Positions 28,005 to 36,721 of a stretch of 64,000 bases of DNA are shown here, piece after piece. The stretch comes from Hyphococcus sp. (lineage in GTDB: Bacteria; Pseudomonadota; Alphaproteobacteria; Caulobacterales; Parvularculaceae): NCBI GenBank assembly GCA_028289605.1, contig JANQON010000002.1, positions 62,001-126,000 on the forward strand, given 5' to 3'. Each line of letters begins with the position of its first letter. Positions within the stretch are counted from its first letter, which is position 1. The notes beneath the pieces are model-generated. The model did not search any database. It saw only the letters and a program-made list of their open reading frames with translations, and was not told the DNA's origin. The position numbers were made by a program, and so were the translations under genes.

Positions 28005-29831
28005 TTGCAACGTCAGTCCATCGCCGAAAATTCACGGCATCGCGACGGACCGGCGCCCCAGTCGGAAGCCTGCGTTGTTCGCGCGTCAACATTGGCGATC
28101 GCTTTCTTCTTTGTGGCGTCGGTTATCGGCTTCGCCGCGCCGGCGGCGGCGCAGACGACGTCCTCTGCGACGGAACGGAACATCCCGCCGATTGATTCCG
28201 TCGCCGCGCCGGAAATCGCGCCGCCGGCCGCCGTCCCTGAGGAGGTCAGCGACGAACCATTGGGGCAAAACCTGTCCGCCGTCGTTTTCCTGGGCCCGAC
28301 CGACGCCGTTGTTGCGGCGGGGCCCGGCGTGTCCTTGGATGCAAGCCGGGTCCCGCTGCTCGACAATCCGGACTTTACCGCCCGCGTCGCCCGCTTCATC
28401 GGACAGCCGCTGTCGCAACGGCTGATCGCCGATATCGAGGCCGAGGTTGCGCTTTTCTTTCGCAGGAAGGGCTTGCCGTTCGTTGCGGTCTCGACGCCGC
28501 CTCAGGAGATCACCGCGGGTCAGCTGCGCATTCGCGTCGTAGAATTCCGTACGGGGACAATCTCGGTCGCAGGAAACAGCCGGGTGACGGACGAATGGGT
28601 GCTGGACCGGATCACGCTGCAATCGGGCGACAGGGTTGCAAGCGAGACTTTGTCGCAAGACCTTGACTGGCTGAACCGCTCGCCGTTTCGGCGCGTCACG
28701 GCGCAGTTTTCTCCGGGCGACGCCCTGGGGGCGACCAATCTCGCTTTGCAAGTCGAGGAACGCAAACCGTGGAACATTTTCAGCGGCTACTCGAATCTGG
28801 GCAATACCGAAAGCGGCACAGACAGATACTTCGTCGGAGCGACGATCGGCGATGTCCTGATACCGGGATCTGTCGCGGCGGTGCAGTTCACCGGCAGCCC
28901 GGACTTCTGGTTTGACGGCGGAGGTCCGTTTGGGAATGTCGGCGACGCTGACTATGTGAGCGCCGCGCTTCAATCGGTGACGCCTTTGCGGCCGCGGGCG
29001 CAGCTCGAACTCGTCGCGAACGGTATCAAAACCAATCAGACTGTCGGCGACTTCAGCATCAAGACCACAACAGTCGAGGGAACGGTCGGCCTGCGTTTGT
29101 CCGCTTACGATCTTCTGTCGATCCCCGGCGATGTCGTTGTCGGGGTTGAGGCGCGAGGCCAGGAACGAGACCGGTTCTTTGGCGAACTTGAACTCGACGA
29201 GGCCGAAATCAGGATCTATCAGATGTTTGTCGGCTGGAACCGGAATTGGAGACGCGGCGACACATCGCTGTCGTCCGACCTCGTCGCCCGGGTTAGCCCG
29301 GGTGGTGTCGGAAACGCAAATTCCGATACGGCGTTCTCCAATTACACGTTCGGTCGGGTCACCAACGCGACCTACGGTTACGCGCATATTGATCTTCAAG
29401 CGCTGCGAACAACCGGTCAGGAGCTCGGCTTGTTCACGCAGCTTAAGGGCCAAGTCAGCACGGGGCCGCTTCCGATGACGGAGCAGGCGGCGCTCGACGG
29501 CGGCGGCGCAGTCCGAGGATACACGTCCGATGACGGCAATTATGACATGTTCATTGTGTCGAGGAACGAATTTCGCTTGCCGCCGATCCGAACAGCCCCG
29601 GCGTCCGGTAACGGGACGTTGACGTTTGCGCCTTTCTTTTTCTCCGATCTTGGATTTGCGGCCAACCATGGCGCCGATGGCGAAACCGCCGTCTCCGCCG
29701 GCATTGGCGCAAGAGGCGCGGTCGGAACCTTTCTGAGCGCCAACCTCGCTGTCGCCGCCGCGCTCACAGATGCGCCGACGACGGATGCCGGCGACTTGAG
29801 AATAGATTTCGTCATGACACTGAGGTATTGA
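28005..29831 (+). CDS. TpsB/ShlB/FhaC-type outer-membrane transporter
   Basis: This 608-residue Omp85-superfamily protein exports large exoproteins in two-partner secretion. Order: signal peptide (about 28-49, ending APAAAQ), a proline-rich linker, a POTRA domain region (about 140-260, with LRIRVVEFRTGTISVAGNSRV), then a C-terminal beta-barrel starting near 255 (WNIFSGYSNLGNTESG). The L6 signature appears as GGGAVRGY, VRGY at 503-506, and the protein ends in aromatic FVMTLRY, as expected for a barrel. The start is TTG 28005 with GGAG (27994-27997) seven bases upstream; a stop lies shortly before. No partner TpsA exoprotein is adjacent. Confidence 0.88.
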   Translation: MQRQSIAENSRHRDGPAPQSEACVVRASTLAIAFFFVASVIGFAAPAAAQTTSSATERNIPPIDSVAAPEIAPPAAVPEEVSDEPLGQNLSAVVFLGPTDAVVAAGPGVSLDASRVPLLDNPDFTARVARFIGQPLSQRLIADIEAEVALFFRRKGLPFVAVSTPPQEITAGQLRIRVVEFRTGTISVAGNSRVTDEWVLDRITLQSGDRVASETLSQDLDWLNRSPFRRVTAQFSPGDALGATNLALQVEERKPWNIFSGYSNLGNTESGTDRYFVGATIGDVLIPGSVAAVQFTGSPDFWFDGGGPFGNVGDADYVSAALQSVTPLRPRAQLELVANGIKTNQTVGDFSIKTTTVEGTVGLRLSAYDLLSIPGDVVVGVEARGQERDRFFGELELDEAEIRIYQMFVGWNRNWRRGDTSLSSDLVARVSPGGVGNANSDTAFSNYTFGRVTNATYGYAHIDLQALRTTGQELGLFTQLKGQVSTGPLPMTEQAALDGGGAVRGYTSDDGNYDMFIVSRNEFRLPPIRTAPASGNGTLTFAPFFFSDLGFAANHGADGETAVSAGIGARGAVGTFLSANLAVAAALTDAPTTDAGDLRIDFVMTLRY

Positions 29832-30956
29832 CACGGGGAACAGGGTGCGATGCGTTCAGACCACTGAAAGTAAATCGGAAAAGAGAAATGCAGGAGATGC
29901 ATCGGCGCGGCGGAAAAACTGTAAGGCTGGCGTTGCATGAAAGAGCGAAACAAAGCCATATTTTTTGATGGCGCGCCAAAAAAAGGATCAAGCTGCGGAA
30001 AGTATTTGCAGTTGAGTGGCAGAATGAAGAATTCTATCCAGCTTTCTAGCTTGGCGGTGGGCGACCTCCCGGTATCGTGGTGAGCATGCCGACGTACGCG
30101 TTAGACGCGTTTTCACCGTGACAGATCGTCTTTTGGTTTGAAGCCAACAATGGTTGGTTGGACCGCGCTGAACTTGGAGACTCCTTGGATAATTCGGATG
30201 AGGTCTCACTTCACGCTTTATAAGGCGCAGAGCCCACTTTTGCGGTGGTTTCACTGTGCTGTTTTCCGGATCGACGTGCGGACTAATCCGGTTGTCCTTT
30301 TTTTGCGTCGGAAAACCAAACATGGGGCTCTTGGCCGCAACACTATTGGGTCCCAGTCGGCCGTGCGGCAGGCGTTACGGTGTGAATACGAGGCTACCTG
30401 ATACCTCTGTTTTTCATTTGCACTTGTGCGCAGTCGGCGCCGCGTCACTCGCGCCATCTTCTTCGGGAAATTCGAATCGTTGCGATGCGCAACACTCTTT
30501 TTCGCGCTGTTGGAAACCAAGTCGCACAAAAGCCCTAATTGAGTTTGTTTTGCGGACAACGCGCGGTACGCAAAAAATATCCAACATTTTCACAGAGTAA
30601 ATTCAGCTTGAAAGAGCCGACGAGGACGCGTTTTCAAAGCACCTATGCGTAACCGGTTATCGCCGTAAAACGCGCTCTTGAGCGATTGCTCGCGAAAAGC
30701 ACTGACCACAGTTTGAGGCGAGTCACGTCGCGGGGCGAATTCGGCGGCCGCGGTTTGCAGACACGATCTCTTGTGGCGCTCGCTTTCCACTCGATTTTGA
30801 CAGTGAAACCGTTTCTCGCTTTCTTTAAGGACAATTTTGCGACGAAGTGTTCCGGCGCAAACTTCTTCAAGATCGGGAAGCGAGCGTCCGGCCGAAGTAT
30901 TGCCGGCTTGTCTGTGGAACCGTGATGCATCGCCAATCGCCCGGTCAGCCTATCAG
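29832..30956. other. Non-coding segment of about 1.1 kb with lower GC
   Basis: No convincing gene is present: open frames are short, overlapping and motif-free on both strands. Parts are visibly richer in A+T than the surroundings (for example 29941-30000 and 30560-30610). It contains the second copy of the tRNA-Asp 3' end (30443-30457) and a CACAGAGTAAATTCAG motif (30591-30606). It may be decayed or foreign DNA, or contain an unrecognised RNA. Confidence 0.5.
30443..30457 (+). repeat. Candidate attachment-site repeat, right copy
   Basis: The bases CGTCACTCGCGCCAT are identical to the tRNA-Asp 3' end (27330-27344), in the same orientation and 3.1 kb downstream. The sequence before it does not continue the tRNA, so this is not a second tRNA gene. 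Confidence 0.45.
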
Positions 30957-32138
30957 CTAGGCGTTCGGCGCATCGATCCAGGCGAATGTCTTACGCACGC
31001 TCAATCCCTCGTCCAGCGCATTTGCGATTGTGTCGGCGATGACCGGGCCGGCGTCGCCTCTGCCGTAGACATTTTCTTTCCTGGCGCAGACAGCTTGAAA
31101 GCCTGCGCCGCGCGCTTCGCCAACCGCATCAATAATGGATTCGGCGACGCCCGAAACATCGATGACATTGGGCGATCGTTCGCGTCCCTTCTGGCGGTCG
31201 CCGACATTTACGACCGCGAGACCGAAACTTGCCGCTTCGAGAATGCCGCTGGACGAATTGCCGATCATCACCGCCGCGTGAGACATGGCGGAAAAGTAAC
31301 CCACAGGCCCCATATGATCGACGAGATGCATTTCCTTTCTGGCGGAAGCGAACTCGGCAATTTTTTCGTTGAGGCTGCGCCCGGCGGTATCGGCGTTTGC
31401 GGCGGTAAAAACCGTTGGCATAGCGATCTCATCCAGTGCGGCGAATATGGCGGCGATCTCGCGTTCGGTAGCCTTCAAGTCAAGCGTAACGGGATGATAG
31501 GTTGCGAGAACGAAATCACTGTCCGTCGGAAAGTCAAACTTCTCTGCTAGTTCTTCCCGTGACAATAGAGTTAGTTTACGGACCGAATCCAGCGCTGGCG
31601 CCCCGCTGACAAAAATCCGGTTATCCGACTCGCCCATTTGCCGGATGCGCTGTGCGCTTCGCTCCGTGGCGCAGAAATGGAGGTGGGAAAGCTTTGTCAG
31701 CATGTGACGGAAAGCGTTGTCCATAGCGCCTTCGGTTTCTTCGCCGCCGTGAATATGTGCAATAGGAATGTTGTAGGGCGCCGCCGCAATGGCGGCCGCG
31801 AGCATTTCGTAACGATCGCCGAGCGTCAGCAAAAGATCGACGTCAAGCCCGTCTAGCGCAAGCGCCATCCCTAGGGTGGCGGTTCCCATGCCCTCGGCGA
31901 CAGCCTTCGCATCATCGCCGTCGGCAAGACAAGGGAATTGCGCTGCGATTGGAAATCCGCTTGCTGCGACTTCGCGAATGGTCTCGCCGAATTCAGGAGA
32001 AAGATGCATTCCGGTCACTGCGAGAGAGGGTGCGAGGCGAGGATGAGATTTCATGGCGTCAAGAACAGACGCATAAGTGCCAAAGTCCGCCCGGCTTGTC
32101 GTCAGTACAAGGATTTTGTATGGCGCGCGTGCCTTCAA
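30957..32138 (-). CDS. Hydrolysing nucleotide-sugar 2-epimerase (NeuC/LegG-like)
   Basis: This 393-residue member of the WecB/NeuC family releases the nucleotide and inverts C2 of a UDP- or GDP-linked amino sugar. Seen: TTSRADFGTYASVLDA at the N-terminus, LTLGDRYEMLAAA, AHIHGGEETEGAMDN and IGNSSSGILEA, the NeuC hallmarks. The start is TTG 32138, with GGAGG seven bases upstream, and it overlaps the stop of the NeuB-like gene as TTGA; a longer frame would run into that gene. With a LegC aminotransferase and 4,6-dehydratase elsewhere in the region, a LegG role (2,4-diacetamido-2,4,6-trideoxymannose formation) is more likely than ManNAc formation. Confidence 0.88.
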   Translation of the reverse strand: MKARAPYKILVLTTSRADFGTYASVLDAMKSHPRLAPSLAVTGMHLSPEFGETIREVAASGFPIAAQFPCLADGDDAKAVAEGMGTATLGMALALDGLDVDLLLTLGDRYEMLAAAIAAAPYNIPIAHIHGGEETEGAMDNAFRHMLTKLSHLHFCATERSAQRIRQMGESDNRIFVSGAPALDSVRKLTLLSREELAEKFDFPTDSDFVLATYHPVTLDLKATEREIAAIFAALDEIAMPTVFTAANADTAGRSLNEKIAEFASARKEMHLVDHMGPVGYFSAMSHAAVMIGNSSSGILEAASFGLAVVNVGDRQKGRERSPNVIDVSGVAESIIDAVGEARGAGFQAVCARKENVYGRGDAGPVIADTIANALDEGLSVRKTFAWIDAPNA

Positions 32139-33178
32139 TTTATGTCCTCCAAGTCGATTAACGTGTCGGCGCTTATGGAGCGGGCGGCGCGCCGACCAAT
32201 AATCAGCGGGAGAAACCGAGGAGCAAGGCCCGTGCCCGGCCTTTTGCAAACCAGCGCGTCCGCCTTGATCGTCTCGCCCTTTTTCAGGTCACGCGCGGCG
32301 ACAATCGACTTGCGCGCAACCTTCGCCGTTTCGAGTTCAGAAGGCTGCGGGCGTTTGATCGGTTCTCCCAGCGACGCCTCAACAATACGAACTTTTTCAA
32401 TCATTGCTTTCAACTCGTCGGGCTCCAACGAAGCAGCATGATCCGGTCCCGGCAATGTGCGATCGAGTGTGAAGTGTTTTTCAATAAAGCGCGCGCCAAG
32501 CGCGACAGCAGCGAGAGTGACGGCGTCACCCAGCGTATGATCCGACCAGCCGACAGGTTTGCCAAAGGCGGATGCAATTGTTTGCATGGCTTTCAGATTG
32601 GCCTCTTCCGGTTTCGCCGGATAATCGCTAACGCAATGCAAAATACCGAGCGGCGGGTCGCCGGAGCGTTGGATGGCGTCAACCGCCTCTTCGATCTCGC
32701 CAAGATCGGCCATGCCGGTCGAGATAATCATCGGGAGCTCTTTTGCGGCCATATGCGCGAGAAGGGGAAGATTAGTCAGATCCCCGGAAGACACCTTGAA
32801 GCCCTCCACGCCCACTTCCATCAGCAAGTCGGTCGCGGCTTCATCAAATGGCGTCGACAGGAAAACAATGTCGCGTTCGCGGCAATGGTCCCGGCAAATC
32901 ACGAGCTTGTCGGCGGCAAATTCGAGCCGTCTCAGCATTTCGCCCTGAGTTTCAGCGCGCGGGTCGTTGTCTTGCTGGTATTGCGCTTTTTCCGCGTGCC
33001 CCGTCACAAGGTTCTCGGCCGAAAATGTTTGGAATTTGACAGCATCCGCGCCAGCTTCGACAGCCACATCGATCAGGCGCCGCGCCATGTCGAGATCCCC
33101 ATTGTGATTGACGCCTATTTCCGCAATCAGCACGCACGCCCTCGTGGGCTGGAACCACTCCGCGATGCTCTGTGTCAT
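32135..33178 (-). CDS. N-acetylneuraminate/legionaminate synthase (NeuB/LegI-like)
   Basis: This 347-residue synthase condenses phosphoenolpyruvate with an N-acetylmannosamine-type sugar to make a nine-carbon nonulosonic acid. Seen: EIGVNHNGDLDMA, VKFQTF, the metal-binding H214 in WSDHT and H235 in EKHFTLDR, GPDHAASL, and a C-terminal SAF (antifreeze-like) domain (RKSIVAARDLKKGE). All catalytic features are intact, unlike the paralogue at 36722. It is translationally coupled to the NeuC/LegG-like gene and divergent from the operon at 33312. Confidence 0.92.
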   Translation of the reverse strand: MTQSIAEWFQPTRACVLIAEIGVNHNGDLDMARRLIDVAVEAGADAVKFQTFSAENLVTGHAEKAQYQQDNDPRAETQGEMLRRLEFAADKLVICRDHCRERDIVFLSTPFDEAATDLLMEVGVEGFKVSSGDLTNLPLLAHMAAKELPMIISTGMADLGEIEEAVDAIQRSGDPPLGILHCVSDYPAKPEEANLKAMQTIASAFGKPVGWSDHTLGDAVTLAAVALGARFIEKHFTLDRTLPGPDHAASLEPDELKAMIEKVRIVEASLGEPIKRPQPSELETAKVARKSIVAARDLKKGETIKADALVCKRPGTGLAPRFLPLIIGRRAARSISADTLIDLEDIN

Positions 33179-33311
33179 TCCGGTTTCCGCTCCGCAATTT
33201 GCGCTGCGAGCGGTTTAGGCGTCCATGACGGTATTGACAATCCTCGCCTGGGGCGGCCCGGCGCGTCGCTATATGGCAATGACCGCGCGTGTTTGATACT
33301 CATCGTGGGTA
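33179..33311. promoter_or_regulatory. Divergent promoter region between the NeuB-like gene and the glycan operon
   Basis: These 133 bases lie between two divergent operons that appear to serve the same glycan. A perfect TTGACA hexamer occurs at 33234-33239 on the plus strand, but no good -10 box at the right distance was found. Confidence 0.3.
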
Positions 33312-34502
33312 ATGATTCTCGAGGCGATGGAAACCGTTCTATTCACAGCGCGCGATGCAGGGGCGGCGGGGCATATTGCGGCGATCGCGAATGCGGTGGC
33401 GGCGCGCGGCCGACCAGTCTGCATCCTGGCCCAGGATCAGGCGCTGGAAGCGTTAAAGGGTGACGCGCGTTGTCGCGATTCGACCGACGTGATTGGAGAA
33501 ATAGCTGAGGCCGAATTACCGGACGCTTCGTTATTGCGTAAGACGGCGGAATTTTTGCAGGAAATCAATGCGGCGGCGGTCGTCAACGGCATGTCTACAT
33601 TCGGATGCTTCGGCGTTGACGAGACAGTATTCCTCGCCGCCAAAAGAATGGGGTTGCCAACATTTGCGGCGCAGGATTTCTGGGGGGACGCGGAGCGAGT
33701 TGACGGAGCGACCGCAGACCACATTTTCGTTCTCGATGATTTTGCTGCGGCGCTGACAAGGCCAAGAGTCGACGGCGCGGTGCATGTGGTGGGCTCGTGT
33801 CGTCACGCCGCTAAACGCGCCATCGACCCTTCGCGGGTTGCTTGTTTGCGAGCGGCAGCCGGCGCTCGCGGCGGCGAACCGGTAATTGCGTTTTTCGGCC
33901 AGAACCTCCTCGATATGGAAGGGTATCGGCGTTTACTTTGCGATTTCGCCGAATGCGCCCGTCTAGCCGCTCCATCGGCGCGCATCATGTTTCGGCCCCA
34001 TCCGCGAGAGAACGAAGCGTCGGCGTCGAATTCCATTGAATTGCTTTGCTCAGCAGGGGTGGAGATCGAAAACTTGCCGCGGACAAGCGTCGATACGGCG
34101 GTCGCCGCCGCCGATATTGTCGTTTCAGCATTTTCAACGATCGGTCTCGACGCCGTTTATCAGTCGAAACAGGCGGGCGCGTTGCGCAATGTCGTTGTCT
34201 ACGCGGATTACCCCAATGAAATTGCTGCGTTCTGGCGTGAACAGTGCAGCTTGCCGATGGCGGATGATTTTCCGCTGGCTGCCGCGGGGTATGCGCTATC
34301 GGCCCGTGATAAAACAGCGCTCGGCGAAAACATCGCCGCTGCTTTCGATCAGACAGTCCGCGCCAGGATTGAAGCGGCGATTCTCGACCGTCTGCCTGAC
34401 GCAACAGGCGCCGCCAACCGTGCAGCGGCGGTGATAGATATGGAAATCTCCGATTCCGTGAGCGCCATGCAGCCAGATCAACAAAGGACCGTGCGCCATT
34501 AA
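33312..34502 (+). CDS. GT-B-like protein with HP motif (putative nonulosonate transferase)
   Basis: This 396-residue protein is predicted to be cytosolic, with two Rossmann-like halves. The N-terminal half begins VLFTARDAGAAGHIAAIANAVAARG, like a GT-B acceptor domain. The C-terminal half has IMFRPHPRE with the HP motif at H230 and, about 50 residues later, VVSAFSTIGLDA, the S/T motif. The two motifs in this order resemble bacterial sialyltransferases and related capsule enzymes. Start ATG 33312; ATG 33327 is possible. It is first in an operon of five overlapping genes. The donor and acceptor are inferred only from context. Confidence 0.7.
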   Translation: MILEAMETVLFTARDAGAAGHIAAIANAVAARGRPVCILAQDQALEALKGDARCRDSTDVIGEIAEAELPDASLLRKTAEFLQEINAAAVVNGMSTFGCFGVDETVFLAAKRMGLPTFAAQDFWGDAERVDGATADHIFVLDDFAAALTRPRVDGAVHVVGSCRHAAKRAIDPSRVACLRAAAGARGGEPVIAFFGQNLLDMEGYRRLLCDFAECARLAAPSARIMFRPHPRENEASASNSIELLCSAGVEIENLPRTSVDTAVAAADIVVSAFSTIGLDAVYQSKQAGALRNVVVYADYPNEIAAFWREQCSLPMADDFPLAAAGYALSARDKTALGENIAAAFDQTVRARIEAAILDRLPDATGAANRAAAVIDMEISDSVSAMQPDQQRTVRH

Positions 34503-35988
34503 ACCTCGCCTTCTCTTTATCGTTTACGAGCTTGGGAATTTTGCGGTAGGCGAGGCGCTCGCGCGTTTCGGCCGCGACACCGGCCGCTTTGACGCTATCC
34601 TTTGGTCGCCCTACGCCTTGCCGGGCGTTGACGCGCTGCGCGAGCGGGCGCGAGCGGCGGGGTCGACATATGTCGTTGAACACGCGCCCGGCGCGCGCCC
34701 TCTCAATATTCATGAGGCGCTGAGCGGGTGGTCGACCGCCAAGCCGCTGCGGATTCCGGTTTCTGCGGAGGCGCGACAATGCGCCAGCGCCGACGCCGCG
34801 CAGTCTTCTATTTTTTCATTTTTGCGGAAATCGCCCCGGATCCGAGGCGCTCGAGCGGTTGTCGGCAGCCTTGACGACGAAGACCGGATGGCCGTGCTGC
34901 GCGAACACGACCGCCTCGAACGGCGCGCCGCATTTTGCGAAGACTGGATTGTGCGCCTCGGCGTCGATGCCGTCGCGTTTTCCGAAGACAATCTCAGCCG
35001 CGACAGCCTGCCGTGGATTCGCGCTGCGGCGCGCCGCGGCGCCCGCTCAGCCGTGGTCAGTTACGGCGCGATGACCCCCAGTGAATTCGTTATGGCGTTT
35101 CGCAATCTGGAATCTTATCAGGTGCCTGAAGCGCTTTGCGCGTCATTCAAGACGCATCTTGCGAAATGGACCGCCGACGTTGAGGGCAAGGTGATAACGC
35201 GATTGCCGTGGCGTCAGGCGCTCGGTGCTGAACTTTTTGGTCTGAACGCCCATAATCCGTGGGCGATCAATTCCGGTAACGCAGACATTATTGCTGTTGA
35301 AAGCGAACGGATGAAGTCTGTTTATCTCGATCATGGCTTTCCCGAAAGTCAGGTTGTCGCAACGGGCCACCCCCTGTTTGATCGAATGTCCGAATTGCGC
35401 GCTTGCAGGCCGCGCCTTCGCGCAGAGCTTCTTGCCAAGCACGGCATGACCGATGATCGCAGACTCATCGCTGTCGCTCTGACACCAGACATGACGGCGA
35501 AACGGCCAAACATGTTCTCCTCCTATGATGACATTATCGCCGCATTCGTAAGTGAGCCGCGCGACAGGCTGAAGGCCAACGTTATCGTCTCGCCGCATCC
35601 AAATGCGCCCGCGGATGTAATTGCGAAGATTAAGGCGCTGGGCGCCGGCGTCGAACAGGCGTCCGTCGCGGAATTGCTGCCGCTCGCCGATGGATATGTC
35701 GGGTGCGTTTCCTCGACGATAAAGTGGGCGCTCGCTTGCGCGATGCCGGTCGTGGATTTCGACTGCTACGGGTACAACTATCCCGATTATCTGGACTTGC
35801 CGCAGGTATTCAGTCCGCGCAGCCCGGAAGAGTATGGACGCGCGCTCGATGCGCTTGCCGCTGACGCAGTGTGGAACGAGGCGGCGGAGGCTGCGCGTGC
35901 CGATGCGTGCCGCTGGGGCGAACTCGACGGCGCAGCCGTGGAACGTATTATTGATCTGTGTTTCGGCGAGGATAGTAGCGGTGACTGA
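34498..35988 (+). CDS. GT-B-like protein with HP motif, probable ATT start
   Basis: This is a 496-residue protein if translation begins at ATT 34498. The frame upstream of the first conventional start (TTG 34618) is clearly coding: KPRLLFIVYELGNFAVGEAL reads like a GT-B first strand and helix. The only start candidate there with a ribosome-binding site (AAAGGA, 34483-34488) is ATT, which also overlaps the preceding TAA. The C-terminal half has IVSPHPNAP (H367) and, about 45 residues later, GCVSSTIKWALACAMPVV, the same HP and S/T pattern as its neighbours. Catalytic role unproven; a sugar transferase is the best guess. Confidence 0.68.
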   Translation: MKPRLLFIVYELGNFAVGEALARFGRDTGRFDAILWSPYALPGVDALRERARAAGSTYVVEHAPGARPLNIHEALSGWSTAKPLRIPVSAEARQCASADAAQSSIFSFLRKSPRIRGARAVVGSLDDEDRMAVLREHDRLERRAAFCEDWIVRLGVDAVAFSEDNLSRDSLPWIRAAARRGARSAVVSYGAMTPSEFVMAFRNLESYQVPEALCASFKTHLAKWTADVEGKVITRLPWRQALGAELFGLNAHNPWAINSGNADIIAVESERMKSVYLDHGFPESQVVATGHPLFDRMSELRACRPRLRAELLAKHGMTDDRRLIAVALTPDMTAKRPNMFSSYDDIIAAFVSEPRDRLKANVIVSPHPNAPADVIAKIKALGAGVEQASVAELLPLADGYVGCVSSTIKWALACAMPVVDFDCYGYNYPDYLDLPQVFSPRSPEEYGRALDALAADAVWNEAAEAARADACRWGELDGAAVERIIDLCFGEDSSGD

Positions 35989-36718
35989 AACCGGGAAGAC
36001 GCCAGGTTATCCCTTCCGGCAGCGTCTGGAAACCTATCTAGGTCCGGACAGAGCAACGGCCGTTAAGGACGTTTATCGATTTCTTCTGGCGCGGATGGAG
36101 GCAGCAGGCGATGCGGCGCCGAACTCAATCTGCGACATGGGCTGCGCCTCCGGCGACCTGCTCGCTTTTCTGGGGGGCGTTTTTCCTGAGGCTTCGCTCA
36201 CAGGCGTCGATATCGAACCGGCGCTGATCGCTTCTGCAAAAGACCGCGAAGAATTGAAGCGCGCGTCCCTTAAGGTCGACGATGTTTTGTCGGCGAAAGC
36301 AGGCGCGTTTGATGTTGTGACTTGTTTCGGCGTACTCGGCATCTTCGATGATTTTGCGCCGTTGCTGACAAATCTTGTCGCCAATACGCGTGCGGGCGGA
36401 AAAGTTTACGTGCAGGCGCTGCTCAATCCTGATGACATCGATGTGCGCATTCTTTACCGCGACAACGCTAATGCGCTCGACTGGATGCGTGGATTCAACA
36501 TCTTTTCGCGTTCGCAGATATCGAATTGGGCGCGACGGCGGGGCGTTTCGGTGGCTTTCTACGATTTTCGTATGACCAGCGAGCTTGCGAAGCGGCCCAA
36601 TCTTCCCCACCGCGCGCATACGGTCGACCTTGCAGACGGTACGCGCCGGACGATCAATGGCCTGTGTCTGCTCTTGCCGGAAACACTGCTTGAAATCACC
36701 AACGGCGGGGAAAGGTGA
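35981..36718 (+). CDS. SAM-dependent methyltransferase
   Basis: This 245-residue class I methyltransferase has the SAM-binding motif I ICDMGCASGDLLAFLG at about 48-63, followed by LTGVDIEPALIASAK and a later FDVVTCFGVLGIF. GTG 35981 is the chosen start: it overlaps the upstream stop by eight bases and has GAGG nine bases upstream. The long frame before it is a shadow. It is probably a sugar O- or N-methyltransferase acting on the nonulosonic acid or its glycan, given the operon context; N-methylated legionaminic acids are known in Legionella. Confidence 0.8.
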   Translation: MTETGKTPGYPFRQRLETYLGPDRATAVKDVYRFLLARMEAAGDAAPNSICDMGCASGDLLAFLGGVFPEASLTGVDIEPALIASAKDREELKRASLKVDDVLSAKAGAFDVVTCFGVLGIFDDFAPLLTNLVANTRAGGKVYVQALLNPDDIDVRILYRDNANALDWMRGFNIFSRSQISNWARRRGVSVAFYDFRMTSELAKRPNLPHRAHTVDLADGTRRTINGLCLLLPETLLEITNGGER

Positions 36719-36721
36719 GCG

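Noticed and set aside
28086-29834. A long minus-strand open frame opposite the TpsB gene
   Set aside because: The plus strand has signal peptide, POTRA and VRGY barrel motifs; the minus frame has none.
30443-30457. A second tRNA-Asp gene
   Set aside because: Only the last 15 bases match; the sequence upstream cannot form D, anticodon or T arms.
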